Shown piece by piece: positions 55,195 through 64,000 of a stretch of DNA of 64,000 nucleotides. Both the position numbers and the translations under genes were made by a program. How positions within the stretch are numbered: the stretch's first letter is position 1; every line of letters starts with the position of its first letter. The stretch is from the NCBI GenBank assembly GCA_009602725.1, contig WELB01000054.1, positions 322,267 through 386,266 on the forward strand, written 5' to 3'. Under the pieces are notes generated by a model that worked only from the letters and a program-made list of their open reading frames with translations, was not told where the DNA came from and made no database searches. Source of the stretch: Spirogloea muscicola (lineage: Eukaryota > Streptophyta > Zygnematophyceae > Spirogloeales > Spirogloeaceae).

Positions 55195-55460
55195 TGCGGG
55201 GTGCGTATGCGTTGAGAATGGCAGGGCCGGAAGAGCCCTAGCTGCTGCCTCTGGCTCTGTCCAGGGGACCCACTTCCAGGACCCTAGCATCTCTGATCTG
55301 CAGCTGCTCAGCAGGGGTTACTGAGTCATTCGTAGCTGCTTTGTTTCTTCTTGTGCTTGTTTTTCTTAGCGCTTCCCCTGGCTCCCTTCTCGTACTTTGT
55401 CCATTCTTTTTTGGGGTGGCTGTTCCAGCCCCTATCCTCAATGGGCGAGCTCTTTCTTCT
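55195..55460 (+). mobile_element. 5'-truncated LINE 3' end, sense, nested in an antisense LINE
   Basis: The C-terminal code GRAGRALAAASGS...ISDLQLLSRGY ends at 55324. The 3' UTR carries GGCTGTTCCAGCC (about 55424) and the terminus ATGGGCGAGCTCTTTCTTCT (55441-55460). Antisense LINE code with LAQVYRMSLSI on the right and SVSFIIPWV on the left is adjacent in the homologous copy at 61.4 kb, which indicates nesting. Confidence 0.75.
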
Positions 55461-56693
55461 GATAGAGAGACTCATACGGTAGACCTGAGCTAGCGTGCCA
55501 GCGGCGTTGAAGTCAGCCTGCTCACCCCGCCTGCGGACCTCAGCGCGCCGCGCAAGCCGGGCTGACAGGTCGACCCACTCGGACCGACCCGAGAGCCCGT
55601 GCGCATCCACGGCCAGGGGTACGAAACCTACTCCCCTGCCGGGTGGTCTGCGTGCTTCGTAGCCTTGCTGTGAGCGGCGTTCGCCGCAGCATGGCCAGCC
55701 CTCGAGGCAGAAAGCACCGTAATTGGATCAGTCCACAACATCAGTGGTGAGAACATTGGCGATGACCGCCGGGCTGCCGCCCGGCGTGGTGGCCATTAAA
55801 TTCGGCCCGCCGAGTGTGGAGTCCTTCCGCCTCCTGCAGGATAGGCATGATGGACGTATTCTCCAGCGCCAGTGTACCCAGCCTCCAGGTAGTTGCCGAA
55901 CATGGCATCCTTGAGGAGGTCATGGGCAGCAGTGCGCTCGCCTCCAATTGCGCAGCGGAAAACATGCGCCGCCAGCTCCGCTGGATCCGCCGATTAAGTT
56001 CCGCACTCGCACTACAGCACTCCCAGAAGACAGGGCGGGGGGAGTCCCAGCAGGCGATGGACCGCCGTACGGAAGATCTCGTCCGGCATCCGCAATGCGT
56101 CGTGAAGGGGAAGGGCGGAGAGCCAGGCCGCCGCGCCAGGGGATGATGCCGACCGCAGCCGGGCATGCCCGCGCACGTCTGTCGGGGGGAGTAGCTGCAG
56201 CGTGGCCGAGAAGGCCGCCTTGAGCTCGGCCATGTACCGCGCCTGCGCTCGCAAGTCGGCGGAGTGAGCCGAGTGCGCAAAGGAGACCGCGCTCCCTGGC
56301 AGGGCTCTGGGTGCTCGGCGAGTAACCCGTGGTGAGCCGAGTGGACGCCACTTAGTAAGGGCAGCGAGTCGGTCTCCACTTCCGCCACCGCCTGCTACAA
56401 CATGGGCCGCCCATCGAGGAGGAAGCGCTGTGCTACCGACGCGGCGACCTGTGCCCAGCTGCCGAGGTACACTGGCCTGCAGGTGCGGGGGAGCGAGCGG
56501 CAACCGAGGCCGCCATGGCCGAGGGGCAGAGTGGCTGGTGCCTCAGCAGCTGGAGATGTGAGGAAGCCGTGTGGCAGATAAGGGCCGCCACGCTCTTCAG
56601 GACGACGGTGTCGAATGTGGCATTGGCCGCCAGCACCTCGGGGCAGGGAGGGGTAGCCCGCGCAGTGTAGTGGGGGGCACTGCTCGGCCGCAA
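55461..56693 (-). mobile_element. LINE, antisense: post-RT region and nuclease domain
   Basis: On the minus strand from 56693: GGLGCRSLPRTCRPVYLGSW (about 56500), WLSALPLHDALRMPDEIFR (about 56100), and the zinc-cluster/nuclease region near 55990-55760 (SIMPILQ, HTRRAE), now in shifted frames, then LAQVYRMSLSI (about 55490). It probably continues leftward past the nested copy to 54.8 kb. RT is absent, hence 5' truncated. Confidence 0.75.
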
Positions 56694-56740
56694 AAGAAGA
56701 AAGAGCTTGCCCATAGAGAAGAGCTGGCAAAGCCAGCTGT
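56694..56740 (-). mobile_element. Very short LINE 3' end, antisense
   Basis: In sense it reads CAGCTGGCTTTGCCAGCTC, then TCTATGGGCAAGCTCTTTCTTCT, i.e. the terminal hairpin and tail only. It abuts the 5' end of the LINE on its left. Confidence 0.65.
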
Positions 56741-57718
56741 CATGAAATATCCTGTCGGTGGCTTATTCATGTCGGTCTGACAAGACATGTGAGGTGGCAC
56801 AACACGCGGACGACTGAGACACGTCACCTATCTAATACTGTCAGCCAGAATTCGCAAACATAGCATCTCTAGCTCAACTCCGGTCGTGTAAGTGTGGCTT
56901 TGCCATTGGAACCGTCGATGTCGTATCAACAGGCCAACCCTATCCCACAATCTCGACCACTCAAACACCCGTGCGTATCTGACGCTGGGCCGTAGATTTG
57001 GTATCCGAGAGGCAGCCCCAGCCTACCGCCCGAAACCGCTCTAAAGGCCTCGAAGAGAAGCCGAAAAGCCCTTAAAAGCCCGCTCCGATGGGGATGACCA
57101 ACCTTGACGAGCGAAGGCGGGTACCGGCCAGGCTCGCGGCGGGTAAAGGTGAAATGGTGAGGAGATAGCATTCCCAGGCTACACTGGCCTTGGGGATTAA
57201 AGGTGGAGGGGCAGGTCGGAAATAGCGGTCTCGGGCGACACTGGCCTTGGGATCGAAGGTGGAGGGGGAGCCAAATGGGCCAAAGAGCCTGCTCCAAAGA
57301 AAACAGAACCATTCTTTCCGACCAAAGATAAGCGAGCGGAGGGCTGGGACCGAGCAGTTCGACTCGGTCCAGTTTCTTCCTTTGAGCCGACTTGCTGCCG
57401 CCGCCGCCGCCGCCGTCGCCGCCGTCGCTGCTGTTGTCGTCGCTGCCATTGTCGCTGCCGCCGTCGCCGATGCTGTCGTCGTCGCTGTATCCGCCGCCGC
57501 CACCGCTGAACAACCAGCGGACATCGAGCGAGCGTTCCGGACGTGCCAGGAAGGCACAGGCTGGCGCGTTAGGTCGCTCTCCTTGAGGAGCCTTCTACCG
57601 GCGAACTCCGTCAACCGGTACGTTAACCGGTGCTTTTACAAGACACACGTGATCTTGTTTTATCCCCATCCATTGTATTGACTGCATCTTCGTGAGCATT
57701 CTGTACTGACCTAAGACT
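56741..57718. other. Unassigned region with a Gly/Ser/Asp-rich ORF over a triplet repeat
   Basis: No domain is recognised. A minus-strand ORF (57513-56926, 195 codons) starts with a Gly-Asp-Ser run encoded by GCC/GTC/GCT triplets at 57389-57510, then has no known motif. TGTCATGAAATATCC at 56739 could start an LTR for the retroelement that follows, but no partner LTR is present to test it. Confidence 0.35.
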
Positions 57719-57836
57719 CTTCATTGGGCGAGAGACTGTTCGATCCGAAGTCCCTTCATTGGGCGTGAGACTGTTCGGTCCGAAGTCCCTTCATTGTGCG
57801 TGAAGCTGGTTCTGTCCGAAGCCCGTAGTTGGGCGT
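57719..57836. repeat. Tandem repeat, about three 36-bp units
   Basis: Units of the form CTTCATTGGGCGAGAGACTG + TTCGATCCGAAGTCCC repeat about 3.2 times with few differences. They lie between the unassigned region and the gag-like ORF at 58036, in the place of a leader. Confidence 0.8.
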
Positions 57837-58035
57837 TCTCAAAGATTCCGTTACTATTTTCCAGAAAACCGATACTGTCACTGATACTGTTACGGTGACG
57901 GCCATTGGACATCAGTTTCGGATCCAGTCCTTGCATATGCTGTTGTTTACTTGGTGTTTCGCTGCCTCTTTACTGGACCGGGTCGAACTCTTGTCTTATT
58001 GTGAGGCTGTGATATCGAGTGATTCATAGCAGTGC

Positions 58036-61000
58036 ATGGACTTGAGATCAGGCAGAACCATCGAGTCTGCGATTGAATCTACCATCGAGTCCACGATTGA
58101 ATCTTTAGACGTTGTTGAGCCTGCAGTTGACTCTCCCGGCATTGCTGCTGTGGTTGGTGGTATTGCAGATGGCAGCGAAGTTCGTTCTAGCAAGCCCCGC
58201 CGTATCACCATGTCGAAAGGAGATAGGCCTACGTTTCAAAGTACGCCCGGTGGTCATTCTCTTCAAGATGTTAAGATCCACTTTGACGCGGAGATTACTC
58301 GCCTTTGCGTCTCAGGGGCCATAATCATTTGAGAGGATCGGTTTAACTATACTGGGTCGATATTTCACAGAAGCGGCAGCCGATGTTCATCGCAGACAGA
58401 TGGACAGTGTTCTTAACGTGACTAGGCCTATTTCGGAAAATGCAACAGACGTACAAAGAGCCTTGGGTCCTCAATTGATAGAGGATACAGTAGGCGAGAT
58501 GTTATCCAGAATGGCCCGTCATCTTCCGATAAATACAGCCATGTATAAGCAAGCTATAATGAGGTTCAGCCGTACTCAAGATGAATCCATAACAGCTTGC
58601 TATTATAGCTTCAAAAATCTTATTGAGCAGTCTGATACAAAGATCAGTCAGAAAGAACTAGCTGTCCAATCTCTGAGGGTTGTGGCAGGCAGAGCCATGG
58701 ATCAGATATAAAACTTACTGTCGGTCCGTCGTAGACAACTTCAGAAAGATGATTATGACTAGGAAGATGTATACCATGTCCTAATTGAAAAGGAGAATGA
58801 CGACTTCACGCTTCTCACTGTGGAGGAACGTTTTGCAGGCATTGGAGTGCCTATGGCAAAAGCTCTAGTGAAACCACCAGGAGGTAATGCCAGGACCCAT
58901 GTTTTAAATCCGGTTTCCCCACTTACTGTTTAGCCATCGTCTTCTCAGAACCCTTCTGTCCCACACTGTCTTCACTGCGGGAAGCGGGACAGGTTAAAGA
59001 CAATTGCAGACTTTTGCATCAAACTTCGGGTGCTGTATGCTCGATTTGCTCTAGACTCGGTCATACAGACTCCCAATGTTGGCAAACACATCCAGAGAAA
59101 TTGCCAAATTCCATGAAAGATAAATATAGCCGAGAAAAGGGTTCTGGTCAGGTTGCACAGACGTCCGGGTTCTCTTCTTCCAAAATGGATCAAACGGCCC
59201 AACAAATCAAGATCTGACCAAATAATTGGCAGCTGCCAAGGCACAGACTAAATCTAAAATGGTCTCGGCTGCGCTGCCATACTCAGGTCAGGAGGAGGAT
59301 GAAGATACATACCCAGGACAGCACAACCCCCACAATCCTGATGAGTATGATGCTTATCACCGTCATGCTTATACTCATCTCTGCCCAGTCGCAATCCTCT
59401 TGAGCGAGGGGTAAACGAACTGCAGCAGAATGTCAGTTCTGGTCAATTTTCGGTACCCGGCGAGTTTTCAGCTGAAGGATATTGGAGCCGACAGCCCACC
59501 TCTTCATGTTAAGCCTGTGATACCCAAGCCACTTAGCGCCACAGTTACCACCAGTTGTTCTGTGTCGGCTGAAGTGCTACTGAAGAGAATGTTTTCAACA
59601 CTTGTTGTGAGTTTTGAGGATCTGGGTATGACAACAGCACAGTCGGGGGAACATATACAAACCTCCAATGGTTCTAATCAAATTGTAACGGTGCGAGTGA
59701 CAGATGTTATACCCGTGATGACCACAGCACCCTCAAACTTCTTGGCGGTTGACAATGTTCCATGCAGGCCACCAACTGAACGAACCGCGCATTTGGCTGC
59801 TGTAGCTATGTTGAACAACTCCAAGGAAGTCATCCAAGTCAACAACAAAGATTTGACAGAGGCACCCACACATGTACTTTTGGACACAGGTGCACGACCT
59901 ATCTTGCTTCTCGGTTTGCCATTTTTTAAAAAATTGGGAAGGATGATATGACAAGTGACAAGGTCATGATCACTACAGCAACTGGCACCACTGATAGTGT
60001 GGTTGGAGTCACTAAACGCCCGTTGTGTATCACTTTCAATGGTCATGATCCTGCAAAGCGTACCTCTTTCTCAGCTTGATGACGAAGGCAACAACATGTG
60101 ATATATTACTGGGTACTGAAATCTTGATTCCCTTAGGTCTTGGAATAGATTACTATGCCGAAGTGGCATGGTACAGACCTCAATGGGAAATTTCAGGTAC
60201 CGCAAAGGTCATGTTGCCATTATTGAAGGGATGGAAGTCCAATAACACATCCGCTTCTACTGGTACCGTGGTATTGGGTACAGGAAAGAAAGCAGAAAAG
60301 CCAACCGAACATCCTGCAGAGAAGGAGTCCGAAATGCAGACGGATGATGATGCTAAAGGGAAGAAGGCAGCAGAACAGCCTGTTGACACTTCTCCTGAGA
60401 AGAACGCTGCGGGTCCCCCTGCAAGCGACTCGGACAAGCCTCCACCTGCACCAAATACCAACCAGGCACTTGCCTCGACTTCCAACAAACGCGGTTGTCA
60501 ACGTCCGACAATCCTGTATTGCAGCCCAATCGCCACCTCGTACCCTTGTCCAATTCTGGCTTGGCACCAGCAATTTTGGAGGAGTTGGAGCATGCTAAGC
60601 ATTGGGATCGGATCCAGGCCGCGCGCATGAGTTTCCCGGTTATAGGCAACTATCGCGCAGCCGAGGCATGGTCACCTTTGACCTTCGAGACTCAGGTGCA
60701 GCCTCGCAAGTCCAGCATTGGCTCCAATGACGTCAACAACATTGGCATTGATATGAGGGAGTGATCGAGTGGAATATTCCCAAAGCTGGCATTGTTCTGG
60801 TTGAAGTGTTTGGCGGTGCAGCCAATGGCCTCAAAGCTGTGCTACAGAGTCACATCAAAGTGGCCGAATACTTTTATGTGGACGCAGATGAGGAGGCCAG
60901 AGCAGTGGCCAAGCACCATATCAATTGGTTCATAAACTGGAAATCATCCATCACAAGCTCCAGTGACCTTCTCATTCCAACATTACACTATCTGTTTCGT

Positions 61001-61126
61001 TTCCAGCTTAGCAATATGCAAATTTCTCGTTCTATTTTTCTTTCACAAGGTTTGGCATTGCCGGTCATGTGGATTCAATGTTGTCACCTGCATTTCAAAC
61101 ACATCTCTCCTATCGACGTTAACTAG
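58036..61126 (+). mobile_element. LTR-type retroelement remnant with gag, protease and a cytosine methyltransferase-like segment
   Basis: Plus-strand parts in order: a gag-like N-terminus (58036-58332), a helical capsid-like region (58400-58860, ITACYYSFKNLIEQSD), two zinc knuckles (about 58968-59085; CLHCGK..., CSICSRLGHTDSQC), an aspartic protease (THVLLDTGARPILLLGLPF, about 59865), a Lys/Glu/Pro-rich linker (60280-60480), then GIVLVEVFGGAANGLKAVLQ and YFYVDADEEARAVAKHHI (about 60790-60930). The last segment fits motif I and the next strand of C5 cytosine methyltransferases (FGGxxxGLxxxL...YVDxDxxAxxVA). Retrotransposons carrying such enzymes are known in charophytes and dinoflagellates. 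No RT, integrase or LTR is identified here. It is cut off by a LINE near 61130. Broken in several places; fossil. Confidence 0.6.
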
Positions 61127-61129
61127 CAA

Positions 61130-61555
61130 CCGACATCATGTAGCACGACACAGCCCAAAAAGAATGGACAATGTCCAAAGCCAAAGAAAGGCCGAAAACT
61201 ACAGAACACTGCAAAATTCTAGACGATGCAGAGGGAAGCTCAGTACCCGCGAGTGAGCACCATCAGGTCTGAGTAGCTCGCTGCAGGGACAGAGGAACTC
61301 CGCCGAGACCCGGAGGTGGCGGCCATAGCACGGCCTGCGCGCGTGTGGACGGCGTGGGCAAGGGAACGCTGAAACGATACCGCCAAGCGCATGCGGAAGA
61401 CTTGGGCGAGCGAACCGGCGGCGCTGAAGCCCGGCATCGCCCCCGGCAGACACGACGGGCAAGCCGCTGAAGGAGATCCAGCCAGCGGCTGCCGAAACAA
61501 AGCACCGTGGGCATCCATCGCCAGGGCCGCGAACTCATCACCAACCGGGTGACCA
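61130..61555 (-). mobile_element. LINE C-terminus and 3' end, antisense
   Basis: On the minus strand: WLDLLQRLARR (about 61490), GFSAAGSLAQVFRMRLAVSF (about 61440-61380), GRAMAATSGSRR, and the end SYSDLMVLTRGY (stop at 61240). The 3' UTR to about 61140 ends near TTTTTGGGCTGTG. It truncates the methyltransferase-bearing retroelement. Confidence 0.8.
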
Positions 61556-61780
61556 GCATGAAGAGGGCTCTGGCTCTGTCCAGGGGACCCACTTCCAGGA
61601 GCCTAGCGTCTCTGACCTGAGGCTGCTTAGCAGGGGTTACTGAGTGATCCGTAGCTGCTTTGTTTCTATGTGTGCTTGTTTTTCTTAGCGCTTCCCCTGG
61701 CCCCCTTTTCGTACTCTGTTCATTCTTTTTTGGGCTGGCTTTTCCAGCCCCTATCCTCAATGGGCGAGCACTTTCTTCTT
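61556..61780 (+). mobile_element. 5'-truncated LINE 3' end, sense, directly upstream of the PEBP gene
   Basis: Nearly the same sequence as 55245-55460: CTCTGTCCAGGGGACCCACTTCC, TTACTGAGTgATcCGTAGCTG, hairpin GGCTTTTCCAGCC (about 61736) and terminus CAATGGGCGAGCACTTTCTTCT. It ends about 150 bp before the PEBP start codon, so it forms part of the gene's 5' flank or leader. Confidence 0.85.
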
Positions 61781-61933
61781 GAGGGAGGCGGGTGCTGCGA
61801 CGGGCGGGGCCGGGGCGGCATGCAGGGGGGACCTGGGGAACTGGTGGGGGCGAGGCGGCNCCTCGCCGCCCCGCTCCTCCTCCTCCTCCTCCTCGCCTCC
61901 CCACTGCTGCTGCTCCGCCACGGCCCCCCCGCC

Positions 61934-63103
61934 ATGGCCGGCCGCTCCATCGACCCGCTGGTGATGGGCCGCGTGGTGGGCGACGTCCTGGACCCCTTCT
62001 CGCCGTCCGTGGAGCTCAAGGTGTCGTACGGCCCCAAGCAGGTCAACAACGGCGTGGAGCTCAAGCCGTCCCAGACCCCCGACGCCCCCCGCGTCGACAT
62101 CGGCCGCCAGCTGGACAACGCGCTCTACACGCTGGTGCGGCTCGCCCCCCGGCCCCCGCCTGCTGCTGCGGCGCCGGCTGCCCGGAGCTCACCCGCGACG
62201 GCTCGCCTGCTGCGCGCCTGCCCAGGTCATGGTGGACCCGGACACTCCCAGCCCCAGCGAGCCCAGCGCGCGCGAGTGGCTCCACTGGTAGTCCTGCCTC
62301 TCTCCTCGCCCATGCTTTCGCGGCTCTGCTTCCAAGACAAGCTCCTGCTTGCCGCAGCAGATAGCTCCGGGAAGCTGACGCCATACCGCAGCATGCAGTC
62401 CTGCAGTCCCACGGGCACCACTACTCACAGGCCACTGCTGCATCGATGCGAATTGAGGTCCCAGCAAGCTGTGCATTGCCATTGCAGAGCTTCCACTGTG
62501 CCAGCAGCACCATCGCTTCTCTCATATAAGCATGGCCACAGGACTCCGGCCTTGTCGATATTGTCCTTCTCCTGACTCTCGAGCCATGCAACTCGCAGGC
62601 TCGTGACAGACATACCATCTGGCAGTCCTTTACCTGGGCCAGGTATGCATCAGAATTGCGAGTGTCACAAGCTCACCCTTGACCTCCGAGACATTGGGAA
62701 GCACATGCAAGTAGGATCGAGCTGGCATGGCTGCCCCATTCGCTGCCCTCTTCCTTCAGCAAGAGCTGCAGGCAGCCCGTCGTCTTGCCATTCTCGGCTC
62801 TTTGGAAGACTCAGCCTGCACCCGATGCGCGTACCAGCACTCTTCTCAGACCAAGGTTGACACCCTGCCTGCTGTTGTACAGGCACAGTACTGATGGAGT
62901 ATATGGGTCCCAAACCACCAATTGGGATACATCGCTACGTGTTCGCCTTATTCAGGCAGCAAAGCCTGATGTCGGCTGTCGGGCCCGACAGCAGGGCAAA
63001 TTTCAACACCCGCCTATTTGCAGCCCAGCACGACCTGGCTGTCCCTGTGGCTGCTGTGTACTTCAATGCACAAAAAGAGACAGCTTCCTCTAGGCGTCGC
63101 TGA
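61934..63103 (+). CDS. MFT: Phosphatidylethanolamine-binding protein, MOTHER OF FT/TFL1-like (four exons)
   Basis: Exons 61934-62134, 62226-62287, 62599-62642 and 62883-63103 give 175 residues; all introns are GT...AG (91, 311 and 240 bp). Intron positions match those of plant FT/TFL1/MFT genes, and exon 2 is exactly the canonical 62 bp. Motifs: IDPLVMGRVVGDVLDPF (6-22), ligand-pocket DPDTPSPSEP (71-80), GIHRYVFALFRQ (117-128), SRANFNTR (139-146), and C-terminal NAQKETASSRRR. Residue 85 is Trp, as in MFT (FT has Tyr, TFL1 has His), and SRANF is also the MFT form, so MFT-like is the best class although GDVLDPF is FT/TFL1-like. Family role: small cytosolic or nuclear regulators that bind bZIP factors and control dormancy, germination or flowering. 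ATG 61934 has a strong context (CCGCCATGG) and gives the usual family length. An upstream in-frame ATG at 61820 would add a Leu-rich leader. There is one unread base (n) at 61860, outside the chosen CDS. No breaks seen. Confidence 0.92.
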
Positions 63104-63865
63104 GACGTGCAGGGTTATTTGTCCTCATCAATGTAGGGGCTTCTCAACCGAGGGGAGGTAGCATTTGGCCTTACACCCCGGCTGTACCATGGAAATTCAT
63201 TAGACCGTCACATATTCTTTGATCCTGCGAGCTCATTGCTCAACATTTTCCCATCCTGCAGAAGGATGTGGTGTTGGCAAGGTCCTCTCGGCCCAAACTC
63301 AATTTCATTGGCGGCTCTTCGCCACAAAGTGATTGTTCTTCCAGATTGTTGGATAGTATTGTCGCCAAAGAACCATCGTCGGAAAACAGCATGTTGACCT
63401 CCTGGAGACATGATGACACACGTCTCAACAGTTACTACCTCGTGATCCCAGAGACAGCACATTCAAGACGACATAGCACGTGATCAGTAAAAGTCAATAG
63501 TTGACATTATCCACACCACAGAGTGTCTGCATACCTGCAGTCCTGCTTGCCTTGTGTACTGCCCTCACCCCGGTGAACTGGTATGGAGATCACCATAAGT
63601 ATTCGACGACATTAGACACTAATTTATATATTGGCAAGCCCAATCCTCGTCTTGTACAATTGCAATGTCGACTTGGCTAGCACGCTGTTGATTGCCAGAT
63701 GTCATCATGTGTTTACCTCTCAACATGTACACTCTCAACGACGTTTGCACTCTGTAAGAGTGACAACACAAGGGCTGCAGCCAGGACCGCCTCAAGAAGC
63801 CAAGCAACTTTATCTCTTACAGGTACCGTCAACATACATCACAAATTGTAAAAATTTACTGATAC
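63104..63865. other. PEBP 3' flank, no gene confirmed
   Basis: Lower GC than the repeats, with no transposon similarity noticed. A minus-strand stretch (about 63395-63255) is open with an AG before and a GT-like site after (reading EVNMLFSDDGSLATILSNN), so it might be an internal exon of a neighbouring gene. I do not recognise it. No clear AATAAA is seen just after the PEBP stop. Confidence 0.3.
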
Positions 63866-64000
63866 CAGCCAAGTTCATCACAAATGTCATACAAGTAGAC
63901 AGGTCTTAGATACTCTTCTAAGCTGCACGCGGTCCTTTGCCAAAGTCGTGCAGCCTTGGCACGGTCGCTCGCTGCCAGGTCATCGGTGCTAGTCCAGGGT
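63866..64000 (-). CDS. Possible exon of a neighbouring minus-strand gene, partial
   Basis: The minus strand is open from the window edge for 45 codons (DDLAASDRAKAARLWQ, then SLEEYLRPVYLYDICDELGW) and ends at a plausible donor (GGCTG|GTATCAGT, 63866). It looks like a helical host protein and has no similarity to the repeats here. Family unknown; the upstream exons would lie outside the window. Confidence 0.35.

Noticed and set aside
56926-57513. 195-codon Gly/Asp/Ser ORF as a host gene
   Set aside because: The N-terminus is just a triplet repeat and the rest has no recognisable domain; kept only as part of an unassigned region.
61855-61865. Possible frameshift at the ambiguous base n upstream of the MFT-like gene
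   Set aside because: It lies in the 5' leader relative to the chosen start codon and does not affect the 175-residue product.
1-64000. tRNA, rRNA or other structured RNA genes
   Set aside because: None seen. Matches to initiator-Met tRNA are only 11-13 base primer sites beside LTRs (23260, 27391, 34712, and complements near 44629 and 46740).

Overview
The window is a transposon graveyard from a streptophyte genome (land plant or charophyte alga) with one clear host gene near its right end. The case for a streptophyte is a complete four-exon plant PEBP gene of the MOTHER OF FT type (61934-63103), Ty3/gypsy chromoviruses with chromodomains and primer sites matching initiator-Met tRNA, a Ty1/copia fragment, and a retrotransposon that appears to carry a cytosine methyltransferase, an arrangement known from charophytes and dinoflagellates. 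I cannot name the species. Apart from the PEBP gene, one possible broken host ORF near 52.3 kb and one possible neighbouring exon at the right edge, nearly everything is mobile DNA. Layout: 1-7.7 kb holds solo LTRs (families I call B and D), a chromovirus 3' end and LINE scraps. 7.7-26.5 kb is a patchwork of gypsy family-A fragments (gag, protease, RT, integrase on both strands) cut by solo LTRs, a Tigger/pogo DNA transposon (8021-10234) and 5'-truncated LINEs. 26.5-51.6 kb is one nest: a family-B gypsy element (G) starting at 26537 is split in its RT by a 16-kb element F (31216-47432). F contains another family-B element (B2, about 31986-46446). B2 contains a family-A element (A1, 34174-39977) plus several solo LTRs, and A1 itself contains a solo LTR. 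The right arm of G is closed by a second pogo copy (49198-51648), which carries a solo LTR of its own. 51.6-56.7 kb has copia pieces and LINEs nested in LINEs. 58.0-61.1 kb is the retroelement with gag zinc knuckles, an aspartic protease and the methyltransferase-like segment. 61.1-61.8 kb is an inverted pair of LINE 3' ends lying against the PEBP gene. LTR names A-F are local labels given here. Many insertions show 5-bp target-site duplications, so the nesting order can be read as relative age: G, then F, then B2, then A1 and solo LTRs, then an LTR inside A1. Pogo inserted into one family-A element and was later hit by another family-A LTR. LTR families A, B, C and F share two GC-rich hairpins in the same order in R/U5, with paired base changes between families. 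The LINEs share a 3'-terminal hairpin and a C-terminal restriction-like endonuclease region. Sequences were compared by eye, so element edges carry a few bases of uncertainty except where a duplication is quoted.
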